This document shows positions 50,000 through 58,982 of a stretch of DNA of 64,000 nucleotides, in pieces. How positions within the stretch are numbered: the first letter of the stretch is position 1; every line of letters starts with the position of its first letter. The translations under genes and the position numbers were made by a program. This DNA comes from UBA6522 sp965221035 (GTDB lineage: Bacteria; Pseudomonadota; Gammaproteobacteria; Steroidobacterales; Rariloculaceae). The notes under the pieces are model-generated. The model worked only from the letters and a program-made list of their open reading frames with translations, made no database searches and was not told the origin of the DNA. The stretch spans positions 2,294,001-2,358,000 of the forward strand of contig OZ244860.1 of NCBI GenBank assembly GCA_965221035.1, written 5' to 3'.

Positions 50000-51349
50000 T
50001 CATCGCATGGTCACCAGCTCTTCCGCACTGGTTGGATGAATCGCGACGGTGTTGTCCAGGTCCGCCTTGGTGGCGCCCATGGTGACGGCCACGGCAAACC
50101 CCTGCAGCATCTCGTCCGCGCCCGCGCCGATCAGGTGGCAGCCGACCACCCGCTCAGCCTCTCCCGTCGTGACCAGCTTCATGACCGTCCTGGGCTTGTG
50201 GGGAGTGAGCGCGTTGTACATGGGCACGAACTCCGACCGGTAGATGCGCACCGAAGTGTCCCCGAACCGCTGCCGCGCCTGCGCCTCGGTCAGCCCGACG
50301 GTGCCCACCGGCGGATGGGAAAAAATCACCGTCGGAATGTTCTCGTAGCTCAGGTGTCGGTCCGGTTGCCCACCGAACAATCGGTCCGCCAGGCGCCGAC
50401 CCGCCGCGATGGCTACCGGGGTGAGCTGCGCCCTCCCGGTGACGTCGCCCACGGCGTGGACTCCGTCTACATTGGTGTTCTGAAAGGCATCCACGATCAC
50501 ATGCCCGCGGGGGTCCGTTGCGACGCCCGCGCAGGGCAGGTCCAACGCCGCGGTATTGGGAGACCGCCCGATCGCCCACAGCAGGCAGTCGAATCCTTCG
50601 AATTCGCGCTGGTCAACGGTTCGCACCGTCAAGCCTTCGTCCCCGGACCGCACTGATTCGGGAACCGCGCCGGAGACCAGCTCGATCCCGGACTCGCGCA
50701 TGTGCTCCGCCAGGTGCTGGCCGAGCATGGAATCGAAGGCGCGCAGCACGCCATCGTAGCGGACCAGCTGCACGACCTCGCTCCCGAGGGCACTCAGCAC
50801 GCCGGCGAGCTCCACCGCGATGTAGCCGCTGCCGATCACCGCGGTGCGGCGCGGTAACGCCTCAAGATCGAAGAATCCGTCGGAGGTGATTCCCAACTCC
50901 GCCCCGGAAACCTCCGGCACGGCAGGATATCCCCCGGTCGCGACCAGCACATGTTCGGCGGCCAGTTCGTGCCCGCGATCCGTGGCGATCAGGTTCGGGC
51001 CGGTGAACCGCCCCATCCCCCGAATCCAGTCGATGGACTTGCGCTCCAGGTTTCGCTTGTAGATTCCGTTCAGCCTTTGCACATAGGCGTCGCGGCCGTT
51101 TTTCAGTGCCACCCAGTCGTGGCCGCGACGTGCGATGCTGAATCCATAACCGGCCGCGTCATCCAACGCGTGGGCCAGTTGCGCCGCATTCCACATCACC
51201 TTTTTCGGAACGCAGCCGACATTGACGCACGTGCCGCCGAGCCGGCCGGGCTCGACCACGGCCACCCGGGCGCCGTACTCCGCCGCGCGTTGCGCCGCGG
51301 CCAGACCGCCGCTGCCGCCGCCCAGGACAATGAAATCGTAACGCGTCAC
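50000..51349 (-). CDS. gorA: Glutathione reductase
   Basis: Regenerates reduced glutathione with NADPH. 449 residues from a GTG at 51349 preceded by a G-rich ribosome site. FAD site YDFIVLGGGSGGLAAAQRAA; redox-active disulfide GGTCVNVGCVPKKVMW; NADPH site AVIGSGYIAVELAGVL; second FAD motif VHAVGDVTGRAQLTPVAI; dimer-interface His-Glu pair in HPTSAEELVTMR. Length and active site fit glutathione rather than mercuric or lipoamide reductase. Together with ggt it points to an active glutathione economy. Confidence 0.94.
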   Translation of the reverse strand: MTRYDFIVLGGGSGGLAAAQRAAEYGARVAVVEPGRLGGTCVNVGCVPKKVMWNAAQLAHALDDAAGYGFSIARRGHDWVALKNGRDAYVQRLNGIYKRNLERKSIDWIRGMGRFTGPNLIATDRGHELAAEHVLVATGGYPAVPEVSGAELGITSDGFFDLEALPRRTAVIGSGYIAVELAGVLSALGSEVVQLVRYDGVLRAFDSMLGQHLAEHMRESGIELVSGAVPESVRSGDEGLTVRTVDQREFEGFDCLLWAIGRSPNTAALDLPCAGVATDPRGHVIVDAFQNTNVDGVHAVGDVTGRAQLTPVAIAAGRRLADRLFGGQPDRHLSYENIPTVIFSHPPVGTVGLTEAQARQRFGDTSVRIYRSEFVPMYNALTPHKPRTVMKLVTTGEAERVVGCHLIGAGADEMLQGFAVAVTMGATKADLDNTVAIHPTSAEELVTMR

Positions 51350-51473
51350 CAAAGAGCCCCCCCGCGGACCCGCAAACGAGGCGCAGCTTAACAGGAAAAA
51401 TGGTAGTGTCTCGGTCGGTGCCGGGACGGCTGCTGCGCCAGACCGGCATCCACCGGGAAGAGCAAGGAAATCC

Positions 51474-52244
51474 GTGAAAATCGCGACCTGGAATGTCAAT
51501 AGCCTGCGGGTGCGGCTGGAACACGTCACCGATTGGCTGCAGCAGTCCCGGCCCGATGTGCTGGGTCTGCAGGAAACCAAGGTCACCGACGACCTGTTTC
51601 CCGCCGCTGTTTTCGAAGACATGGGCTACCATGTCGCCTACAGCGGACAGCCCACTTATAACGGCGTCGCGCTCATTTCCCGGCACAAGCCCGAGGATGT
51701 GGTGGTCGATCTGGACGGCTTCGACGACCCCGCACGGCGGGTGCTGGGCGCCACCTGCGGAGGAGTCCGGGTGCTCAACCTCTACGTTCCGAACGGGCAG
51801 AGCGTGGGCTCGGAGAAATACGACTACAAGCTCTCCTGGCTCGCCGCGCTGGAATCGACCCTGCGGCGCGATCTGAAGCGTCACGAGCACGTGGTCGCGG
51901 TCGGCGATTTCAACATCGCCCCAGACGACCGCGATGTTCACGATCCAGAACTGTGGGAAGGCAAGATCCTGTGCAGCGACAGGGAGCGCACCGCCCTGGG
52001 CAACCTGCTGGCGGCGGGCCTTGCGGATGCCTTCAGGCTGTTCGAGCAGGAGGAGAAGAGCTTCAGCTGGTGGGATTACCGTGCCGGCGCATTCCGCAGG
52101 AACAACGGCCTGCGGATCGACCTGATTCTGGCGTCGAACGCGTTGAGCACCGCCTGCACGGGATGCTGGATCGACAAGGCGCCGCGCAAGCTGCAAAGGC
52201 CCTCGGATCATACGCCCGTCGTGGCCGAATTCCCGCTGTCCTGA
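51474..52244 (+). CDS. xthA: Exodeoxyribonuclease III (AP endonuclease)
   Basis: 256 residues from a GTG with AAGGAAA upstream. Endonuclease/exonuclease/phosphatase fold: MKIATWNVNSLRVRLEHV, metal-binding Glu in LQETKVTDD, NLYVPNGQSVGSEKYDYK, VAVGDFNIAPDDRDVHD and catalytic His in RPSDHTPVVAEF. Cleaves 5' to abasic sites in base excision repair, acting downstream of MutM-type glycosylases. Divergent from gorA; 14 bp from the convergent glmS. Confidence 0.95.
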   Translation: MKIATWNVNSLRVRLEHVTDWLQQSRPDVLGLQETKVTDDLFPAAVFEDMGYHVAYSGQPTYNGVALISRHKPEDVVVDLDGFDDPARRVLGATCGGVRVLNLYVPNGQSVGSEKYDYKLSWLAALESTLRRDLKRHEHVVAVGDFNIAPDDRDVHDPELWEGKILCSDRERTALGNLLAAGLADAFRLFEQEEKSFSWWDYRAGAFRRNNGLRIDLILASNALSTACTGCWIDKAPRKLQRPSDHTPVVAEFPLS

Positions 52245-52258
52245 CCGCGTCGCGAACC

Positions 52259-54091
52259 TTATTCGACCGTGACCGACTTGGCGAGATTGCGGGGGCGGTC
52301 CGGATCGGTACCCCTCAGCATTGCCACGTGATACGCCAGCAGTTGCAGCGGTACGGCGTACAGCAGGGGTTCCTGCAACGGCTGCACGTGGGCGGGCATG
52401 CGCAGGATTCGCACCCCGTCATCGGCACCGAACCTGACCGCCGGGTCGGCGAAGACGTACAGCTTGCCGCCCCGCGCCCGAACCTCCTCCAGATTTGACT
52501 GAAGCTTCGCCAGCAACTCGTTGTTGGGCGCCACGGCCACCACCGGCATGTCGTCGTCCACCAGCGCCAGCGGGCCATGCTTGAGTTCACCGGCCGCATA
52601 GGCCTCCGCGTGGATATAGGAAATTTCCTTGAGCTTCAATGCGCCTTCCATGGCGACGGGATTGAGCGCTCCCCGGCCCAGGAACAGCGCGTGGTGCTTT
52701 TGGGCGAACTCGCGCGCCAGTTCCGCGATGGCACTGTCCAGCAACAGGCTCTGTTCCACCAGGCCGGGCATCTCCGCCAGCTGGTTCACCAGCAGGCGTT
52801 CGCTTACGGTATCGGCGCCGCGGTGGCGCGCAAGCGCAATGGTGAGCATGAGCAGCGTCGCCAGCTGCGTCGTGAAGGCCTTGGTGGAAGCCACGCCGAT
52901 CTCCACTCCCGCCCGGGTAAGGACCACCAGGTCGGACTCGCGGGTCAGCGAACTCTCCGCCACGTTGCAGATGGCGAGTGTCGCCAGGTAGCCGAGCGAC
53001 TTTGCCACCCGCAATGCCGCCAGCGTGTCGGCCGTTTCGCCGGACTGGGAAATGGCCACGAATAGCGTATTTTCCGGCACCACGGGCGAGCGGTAACGAT
53101 ACTCGCTGGCGATATCCACGGTACAGGTCATCCGCGCGAATTCCTCCATCTGGTAGCGCGCGACGAGGCCGGCATGGTAGCTGGTACCGCACGCGACGAT
53201 GTGTACGCCGGCCGTGCGGGCGAAAATGGATTTTGCCGTTGCGCCGAATGCCGCATCCAGGATCGCGCCGTCTTCGATCCGATGCTCCAGTACCCGCGCC
53301 AGCGCACCCGGCTGTTCATGGATTTCCTTCTGCATGTAGTGGCGGAAATGCCCAAGCTCCACGGCATCGGCGGTCTGCTCGCTCTCCCGAACCGGGCGAC
53401 GGACCTCTCTGCCGCCCGCGTCGAAAATTCGCACATCCTGCCGGGTGATGACGGCGACATCCCCCTCCTCCAGAAACTGCAGATGCCTGGTCACCGGAAC
53501 AAGCGCCGCCACATCCGATGCCACCAGATTTCCATTGCTGCCCAGGCCCACCACCAAGGGCGTCCCGACGCGCGCGGCGAACAGCGCATTCGGTTGCGCC
53601 GAGCCAAGCACCAGGATCGAAGCGTGCCCGCCCTCCAGTTCTCCCACTGTGCGGCTCACCGCGAGACGCAGATCACCTGACAGTTTCAGGTGGTGATGTA
53701 TCCGGTGCGCGATCACTTCAGTGTCGGTAGCGGAGTGGAACCGGTACCCGCCCGCCTCCAGTTCCTCGCGCAATGCCGCGTGATTTTCGATGATGCCGTT
53801 GTGCACGACCGCAATGCCTTCAGAGGTATGGGGATGCGCATTTGATTCGCTGGGCCTGCCGTGGGTCGCCCAGCGGGTATGGGCGATTCCCGAGGTGCCG
53901 CTCAAGGGTTTCGAGTCCAGCGCATCCTGCAACGCCCGCACCTTGCCTACCCTCCGCAATCGCTCTGGCCTTCCGCCGTTGGCGACAGCCAGGCCCGCGG
54001 AGTCGTATCCCCGGTATTCCAGACGGCGCAACCCCTCCATCAGAACAGGGGTGACGTCTTGGTCCGCAACCATGCCGACAATGCCGCACAT
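52259..54091 (-). CDS. glmS: Glucosamine-6-phosphate synthase
   Basis: Makes glucosamine-6-phosphate from fructose-6-phosphate and glutamine, the first step to UDP-GlcNAc. 610 residues. Nucleophile Cys2 (MCGIVGMVADQD) in the glutaminase domain with GIAHTRWATHGRPSESNAHP; two SIS domains with ACGTSYHAG, AISQSGETADTLAALR, GVEIGVASTKAFTTQ and the C-terminal PRNLAKSVTVE. Follows glmU by 6 bp. No glmS ribozyme-like sequence and no sRNA site was recognised. Confidence 0.97.
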   Translation of the reverse strand: MCGIVGMVADQDVTPVLMEGLRRLEYRGYDSAGLAVANGGRPERLRRVGKVRALQDALDSKPLSGTSGIAHTRWATHGRPSESNAHPHTSEGIAVVHNGIIENHAALREELEAGGYRFHSATDTEVIAHRIHHHLKLSGDLRLAVSRTVGELEGGHASILVLGSAQPNALFAARVGTPLVVGLGSNGNLVASDVAALVPVTRHLQFLEEGDVAVITRQDVRIFDAGGREVRRPVRESEQTADAVELGHFRHYMQKEIHEQPGALARVLEHRIEDGAILDAAFGATAKSIFARTAGVHIVACGTSYHAGLVARYQMEEFARMTCTVDIASEYRYRSPVVPENTLFVAISQSGETADTLAALRVAKSLGYLATLAICNVAESSLTRESDLVVLTRAGVEIGVASTKAFTTQLATLLMLTIALARHRGADTVSERLLVNQLAEMPGLVEQSLLLDSAIAELAREFAQKHHALFLGRGALNPVAMEGALKLKEISYIHAEAYAAGELKHGPLALVDDDMPVVAVAPNNELLAKLQSNLEEVRARGGKLYVFADPAVRFGADDGVRILRMPAHVQPLQEPLLYAVPLQLLAYHVAMLRGTDPDRPRNLAKSVTVE

Positions 54092-54097
54092 CTCCTT

Positions 54098-55492
54098 TCA
54101 GGACTCGCGTCTGTTCGGCCGCTTCCAGCCCTTGACCGTTCTCTGGCGCTGCCGCGCCACCGCCAGTGTCGCGGGAGGAACGTCCCTGGTGATGGTGGAC
54201 CCCGCGGCGATGGTCGCGCCATCACCCACCGTGAGCGGCGCCACGAACATCGTGCCCGAACCCACGAACACTCGATCGCCTATTTCCGTAAGGTGCTTGT
54301 TCGCGCCGTCGTAATTACAGGTGATGGTGCCGGCCCCTATGTTGGTGTCGCGGCCAATGTGCGAATCGCCGACATAGCTCAGGTGGTTTGCCTTCGCGCC
54401 CGTGGCCAACCTCCCGGCCTTGACCTCGACGAAGTTGCCCACCTTGACCCGCTCGTCAAACTCCGTACCCGGCCGAAGCCTTGAGAACGGACCGATCTCG
54501 CAATTCTCGCCCGCGACGACGCCATCGATGACACAGTGAGCGTGAACCGTGCAACCGTCGCCGAGCTGGCTGTTGGAGATCACGACGTTGGGGCCGATGT
54601 GAACCCGGTCCCCAAGCGTGACATCGCCGCTGAAAACCGCCCCCACATCGATGCACACGTCCCGCCCGACGGCCAGCCGACCGCGAAGATCGAACCTGGC
54701 AGGATCGGCGAGCGTGACGCCCTGTTCCATGAGTGATTCCGCATGGCGCAGTTGTATCGCACGTTCGGCCCGGGCGAGCTGCCTGCGGTCGTTGACGCCC
54801 AACGCCTCAACCGGATCGCCCACCGGCACCCCCGCCACCGGGACCCCCTCCCCAACCGCCATGGCGATGACATCGGTGAGATAGAGTTCGCCCTGGGTGT
54901 TGCCGTCGTCCAGGCGATCCAGCCACCGGCGCGCCGCTTGCGCCGGCAACACCATGATGCCCGTGTTGATTTCGTTTACGGCGCGCTCCACCGTTGTGGC
55001 GTCGGCGTGCTCGACCACCGACTTGACCGCCCCCTTGCTGTCGCGCAGCACGCGCCCGTAACCATGCGGATCCTCTACCCTGGCGGTCAGTAGGCCCACT
55101 TCGCCGGCACCGGCTTCGACCAGCAGCTCCGACAGGCTGTCAACCGAAACAAGCGGCACATCTCCGCAGAGCACCAGGACCCGATGTTCGTCAGGAATTC
55201 CCGGCAGCGCCTGAGCCAGGGCGTGGCCCGTGCCCAACTGCTCGGCCTGGTGCGACCACGCCAGGTCCCGGTCCGCAAATGCGTCCCGCACCAGCTCGCC
55301 GCCATGCCCGTACACCACGTTGACCGTTTCCGGCCCAAGCGCTTCCGCTGTTTCCAGAACGTGAGACAGCACGGTTCCTCCCGCAAGTGGTTGAAGCACC
55401 TTCGGATGCGAGGAATTCATTCGCCGCCCCTGGCCGGCCGCCAGCACAACGACCGTGACGGGCGCGAAATTTCCGTCTTTGCCTTTCGCCAT
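54098..55492 (-). CDS. glmU: GlmU N-acetylglucosamine-1-phosphate uridyltransferase / acetyltransferase
   Basis: 464 residues, bifunctional: acetylates glucosamine-1-phosphate and couples it to UTP. The N-terminal pyrophosphorylase domain has VVVLAAGQGRRMNSSHPKVL, LGTGHALAQALPGI and LCGDVPLVSV. The C-terminal left-handed beta-helix (hexapeptide repeats such as VHIGPNVVISNSQLGDGCTV) has KANHLSYVGDSHIG and GAGTITCNYDGANKHLTEIG. Starts glmU-glmS; separated from the ATP synthase operon by an oppositely oriented coiled-coil gene. Confidence 0.97.
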   Translation of the reverse strand: MAKGKDGNFAPVTVVVLAAGQGRRMNSSHPKVLQPLAGGTVLSHVLETAEALGPETVNVVYGHGGELVRDAFADRDLAWSHQAEQLGTGHALAQALPGIPDEHRVLVLCGDVPLVSVDSLSELLVEAGAGEVGLLTARVEDPHGYGRVLRDSKGAVKSVVEHADATTVERAVNEINTGIMVLPAQAARRWLDRLDDGNTQGELYLTDVIAMAVGEGVPVAGVPVGDPVEALGVNDRRQLARAERAIQLRHAESLMEQGVTLADPARFDLRGRLAVGRDVCIDVGAVFSGDVTLGDRVHIGPNVVISNSQLGDGCTVHAHCVIDGVVAGENCEIGPFSRLRPGTEFDERVKVGNFVEVKAGRLATGAKANHLSYVGDSHIGRDTNIGAGTITCNYDGANKHLTEIGDRVFVGSGTMFVAPLTVGDGATIAAGSTITRDVPPATLAVARQRQRTVKGWKRPNRRES

Positions 55493-55672
55493 GAACCGTA
55501 TTTCCGATTTGCCGAAGGAGCTTGGTCGTGACTGCGCGTCCAGTCAACCCCGGTCCGCACCCCGGTCCGCGCATTGGAGGCGTCGGGTTGGAGCGACCGG
55601 CTCCATTTCCCGACGTTTCGGCCTGAAACACAGCATGACCCGGCACCTCGTTTCGGCGACCATGATGCGCTC

Positions 55673-55681
55673 TGCTATCAT
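55673..55681 (+). promoter_or_regulatory. Extended -10 promoter of the coiled-coil gene
   Basis: TGCTATCAT: TATCAT (55676-55681) with the TGn extension, 19 bp before the ATG at 55700. No -35. AAGGAAA just after it serves as the ribosome site, so the leader would be very short. Confidence 0.45.
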
Positions 55682-55699
55682 CTTGCCGAAGGAAACCAG

Positions 55700-56131
55700 A
55701 TGAGCGATGCGATGGCCGCGGCGCAGTGCATAGACGATCTCAAGGAGGCGGGCCTCAGCTACGAGCAAGCCCGAATCCTGGTCGGTTTCATTGTCCGCTC
55801 GCAGGAACCTCTCGCCACCAAGGCGGATATCAAGGCCCTGGAAATAAGGATCGACGGCCTGGAGGCCAGAGTCAGCGGCCTGGAGGCCAGGGTCGGCGCT
55901 CTGGAAGCCAAGGTTGACGCCCTGGAAGCCAAGGTTGGCGCCCTGGAGGCCAAAGTTGGCGCCCTGGAGGCCAAAGTTGGCGCCCTGGATGTCAAGGTTG
56001 GTTCCTTGGCAGTCGAATTGAAGGCATTCGAAGCAAGGCTGACCCGTCAACTCTACCTGTTCGGGTTCGGCATCACCGGATCGATGATCGCCGTCATGAG
56101 CCTGTTCATCGCCCTGCAGATGCCCGGCTGA
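55700..56131 (+). CDS. DUF1640-like membrane-anchored coiled-coil protein
   Basis: 143 residues. The N-terminal IDDLKEAGLSYEQARILVGF and EPLATKADIKALEIRIDGLE match the start of DUF1640/MCUR1-like bacterial proteins (T-KAD-x-L motif). Residues ~53-101 are seven near-identical heptads of the form G-L-E-A-[RK]-V-x, a long continuous coiled coil. A C-terminal helix (LYLFGFGITGSMIAVMSLFI) anchors it, leaving the coil most likely in the cytoplasm. Similar proteins are widespread and uncharacterised. It sits between atpC and glmU on the opposite strand to both. Confidence 0.8.
   Translation: MSDAMAAAQCIDDLKEAGLSYEQARILVGFIVRSQEPLATKADIKALEIRIDGLEARVSGLEARVGALEAKVDALEAKVGALEAKVGALEAKVGALDVKVGSLAVELKAFEARLTRQLYLFGFGITGSMIAVMSLFIALQMPG
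55856..56002 (+). repeat. Seven 21 bp tandem repeats inside the coiled-coil gene
   Basis: Consensus GCCCTGGAGGCCAAAGTTGG + C. Copies start at 55856, 55877, 55898, 55919, 55940, 55961 and 55982. Copies 5 and 6 are identical, and the outermost copies are the most diverged, consistent with recent internal duplication. Each copy encodes exactly one heptad, so copy-number changes keep the frame. Confidence 0.95.
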
Positions 56132-56168
56132 GACTCGCGCGCAGGTCTGGCACTGAGGCCCTGGAGGG

Positions 56169-56585
56169 TTATCGCCTGCCCCTGAGCTTCTCGGCCGCTC
56201 GGTAACGCGCCTCGGCCTCGACGAGTTCCCGTTGGGCCTGTTCAAGGTCTATTTCCCCGTGGCGGCCTTCCAGCGCTTCGCGGGCCCGCTCCCGCGCCGC
56301 CAGCGCCGCGGCCTCGTCGAGATCCTCCGCGCGGGCGGCGCTGTCCGCCAGCACGGTCACCAACTTGGGCTGCACCTCAAGAACGCCGCCGGTGACGAAA
56401 AAGAATCGCTCCTCTTCACCGGCTGACTGGACGCGGATCTCGCCGGGCTTGAGATATGTCAGCAGGGGCGCGTGGCGCGGCGCGATCCCGATCTCCCCGA
56501 GAACGCCGGGTGCAAACACCATATTCGCCTCCCCGGAGAAGATCGCGCCCTCGGCGCTGACGATGTCGACATGGATGGTGGCCAT
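56169..56585 (-). CDS. atpC: ATP synthase epsilon subunit
   Basis: 138 residues, MATIHVDIVSAEGAIFSGEA, PGVLGEIGIAPRHAPLLTYL and a C-terminal helical hairpin (LDEAAALAARERAREALEG). Part of the F1 central stalk, with regulatory inhibition through the C-terminal helices. Last gene of the atp operon, 92 bp after atpD. Confidence 0.97.
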   Translation of the reverse strand: MATIHVDIVSAEGAIFSGEANMVFAPGVLGEIGIAPRHAPLLTYLKPGEIRVQSAGEEERFFFVTGGVLEVQPKLVTVLADSAARAEDLDEAAALAARERAREALEGRHGEIDLEQAQRELVEAEARYRAAEKLRGRR

Positions 56586-56677
56586 GGCATGTGCCCCGAA
56601 TCAGCGTGAACTGCCCATCAACCCGGCATATGCAGGGAACAGCGCGACTGTTGCCTTCGACCGCATCGACTCGATAC

Positions 56678-58057
56678 CTATTGCAGGCTCCTGGCCCGCT
56701 CTTCCGCCTCGTCTATCGTGCCGATCATGTAAAACGCCTGCTCCGGCAGGTGATCGTATTCGCCGGCGACGATGGCCCCGAACCCGCTCACGGTGTCCTT
56801 CAGCGGAACATACTTGCCGGGCGTTCCTGTGAAGGTCTCCGCCACGGTGAACGGCTGCGACAGGAAGCGCTGAATCTTGCGCGCCCTCTGCACGATGAGC
56901 TTGTCATCCTCGGAGAGCTCGTCCATGCCCAGGATGGCGATGATGTCCTGAAGCTCCTTGTAGCGCTGCAGCACAGCCTGTACGGAACGGGCCGTCTGGT
57001 AGTGCTCTTCGCCGATGATGTTGGGGTCCAGCAGGCGGCTGGTGGAATCCAGCGGGTCGACCGCGGGATAGATGCCCAGTTCCGCGATCTGCCGGGACAG
57101 CACCAGGGTCGCATCCAGATGCGCGAACGTGGTGGCTGGAGACGGGTCGGTCAGGTCGTCCGCCGGCACGTAGACCGCCTGGAACGACGTGATTGAACCG
57201 GTGCTTGTGGAAGTGATGCGCTCCTGGAGCACGCCCATCTCCTGGGCCAGGGTGGGCTGATATCCCACCGCGGAGGGCATCCGCCCCAGCAGAGCGGAGA
57301 CTTCGGTGCCCGCCAAGGTATAACGGTAGATGTTATCGATAAACATGAGCACGTCCCGGCCTTCATCGCGGAAGTTTTCGGCGATGGTCAGGCCGGTGAG
57401 CGCCACACGCAGGCGGTTCCCAGGGGGCTCGTTCATCTGCCCGTAAACCAGCGAGACCTTGTCGAGGACATCGGACTCCTTCATTTCGTAGTAGAAGTCA
57501 TTGCCCTCGCGGGTCCGCTCGCCGACACCGGCAAAGACGGAATAGCCGCCGTGTTCCTTGGCGATGTTGTTGATCAGTTCCATCAGCGTGACGGTCTTGC
57601 CGACACCGGCTCCCCCGAACAGGCCGATCTTGCCGCCCTTGGCGATGGGCATGATCAGGTCGATGACCTTGACGCCGGTTTCCAGCAGTTCAGCCGTCGG
57701 GGATTGCTCCTCGAAGGTCGGCGGGTCCCGGTGTATGGGCAAGCGCGCCTCCTCGCCAATGGCCCCGGCCTTGTCGATGGGATTGCCAAGCACGTCCATG
57801 ATGCGCCCCAGGGTCTTTTCTCCTACCGGAACCGTAATGGGCGCCGCGGTGTTGTCCACCGTCAAGCCGCGCTTCAGTCCCTCGCTGGAACCCATGGCAA
57901 TGGCCCGAACCACGCCGTCCCCCAACTGCTGCTGCACCTCCAGCGTGAGGTCCCGGTCCTGCAGCGTCAATGCATCGTAAACCCTGGGAATGTCGTCCCT
58001 TGGGAACTCCACGTCGACGACCGCGCCGATGACCTGAACAATCGTACCCGTGCTCAT
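56678..58057 (-). CDS. atpD: ATP synthase beta subunit
   Basis: 459 residues. Catalytic F1 subunit with Walker A GLFGGAGVGKTVTLMELI, catalytic Glu in FAGVGERTREGNDFY, ALLGRMPSAVGYQPTLAQEM and the DELSEDD loop (GMDELSEDDKLIVQRARKIQ). Standard length. 33 bp after atpG. Confidence 0.98.
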   Translation of the reverse strand: MSTGTIVQVIGAVVDVEFPRDDIPRVYDALTLQDRDLTLEVQQQLGDGVVRAIAMGSSEGLKRGLTVDNTAAPITVPVGEKTLGRIMDVLGNPIDKAGAIGEEARLPIHRDPPTFEEQSPTAELLETGVKVIDLIMPIAKGGKIGLFGGAGVGKTVTLMELINNIAKEHGGYSVFAGVGERTREGNDFYYEMKESDVLDKVSLVYGQMNEPPGNRLRVALTGLTIAENFRDEGRDVLMFIDNIYRYTLAGTEVSALLGRMPSAVGYQPTLAQEMGVLQERITSTSTGSITSFQAVYVPADDLTDPSPATTFAHLDATLVLSRQIAELGIYPAVDPLDSTSRLLDPNIIGEEHYQTARSVQAVLQRYKELQDIIAILGMDELSEDDKLIVQRARKIQRFLSQPFTVAETFTGTPGKYVPLKDTVSGFGAIVAGEYDHLPEQAFYMIGTIDEAEERARSLQ

Positions 58058-58090
58058 GGAATGCTCAACCTTCCTCTGTTTGCGGTATCG

Positions 58091-58951
58091 CTAGACGGCT
58101 GCGGCGCCGCCGACGATCTCCGATATCTCCTGGGTGATCGCTGCCTGGCGGGCCTTGTTGTAGGCCAGCTGCAACTGATCGATGAACTTGCCGGCATTGT
58201 CCGTGGCGGCCTTCATCGCCACCATCTTGGATGCCATCTCGCAAGCCACATTCTCCACCGCGCCCCGATAAACCTGCGCTTCCAGGTAACGCTCGAGGAC
58301 ATTGTTCAGCAGTTCGGCGACATCCGGCTCGTAGATGTAGTCCCAATGGTCCTGCAATGCGTCCGCGTCCACCGGTTCCACCGGCACGAGCGTGCTGATC
58401 GTGGGCGTCTGGGTCATGGTGTTGACGAAATCGTTGTAGACCAGAAACAGCCGGTCGATCGTCCCTTCGCGGTAGGCGCTGGTCATGGTGGCGATCGGGC
58501 CGACAAGATCCGCAACCTTGGGGACATCGCCCAGATGCGTCGCCGCCGAGACGATGTTGGTGTTCAGTCGACGGAAATACGCCAGCCCCTTGGCGCCGAG
58601 GATGCACAGATCGGATTCGACGCCCCGGTCCCGCCATCGACCGATATCATCGATCAACGCGCGGAACAGGTTGACGTTCAGCGAACCGCAAAGGCCCCGG
58701 TCGGTGGTGACCACCAGGTATCCGACGCGCCTGACTTCCCGCGTCTCGAGGTAGGGGTTGTGGAAATCGGGACCGGCTTCGGAAAGGTGGCCGATCACGC
58801 GGCGGATGCTTTCGGCATAGGGTTTGGCGGCGTTCATGCGGTCCTGGGTCTTGCGCAGCTTGGAAGCCGCGACCATCTCCATCGCCCGCGTGATCTTCTG
58901 CGTATTCTTCACGCTGTTGATCTTGGTACGGATTTCCTTGCCGACCGCCAT
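58091..58951 (-). CDS. atpG: ATP synthase gamma subunit
   Basis: 286 residues from the ATG at 58951 (GAGGTATACCTGG upstream). The rotor shaft N-terminal helix has MAVGKEIRTKINSVKNTQKI and TRAMEMVAASKLRKTQDRM; TTDRGLCGSLNVNLFR and the C-terminal NKARQAAITQEISEIVGGAA are typical. Translating from further upstream would add arginine-rich non-homologous sequence. Confidence 0.97.
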   Translation of the reverse strand: MAVGKEIRTKINSVKNTQKITRAMEMVAASKLRKTQDRMNAAKPYAESIRRVIGHLSEAGPDFHNPYLETREVRRVGYLVVTTDRGLCGSLNVNLFRALIDDIGRWRDRGVESDLCILGAKGLAYFRRLNTNIVSAATHLGDVPKVADLVGPIATMTSAYREGTIDRLFLVYNDFVNTMTQTPTISTLVPVEPVDADALQDHWDYIYEPDVAELLNNVLERYLEAQVYRGAVENVACEMASKMVAMKAATDNAGKFIDQLQLAYNKARQAAITQEISEIVGGAAAV

Positions 58952-58982
58952 CCAGGTATACCTCGCGACCCGTCCGTAACGC

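Noticed and set aside
51350..51473. Promoter pair between gorA and xthA (TTAACA and TAGTGT)
   Set aside because: The two boxes are only 10 bp apart, which does not fit a sigma-70 promoter.
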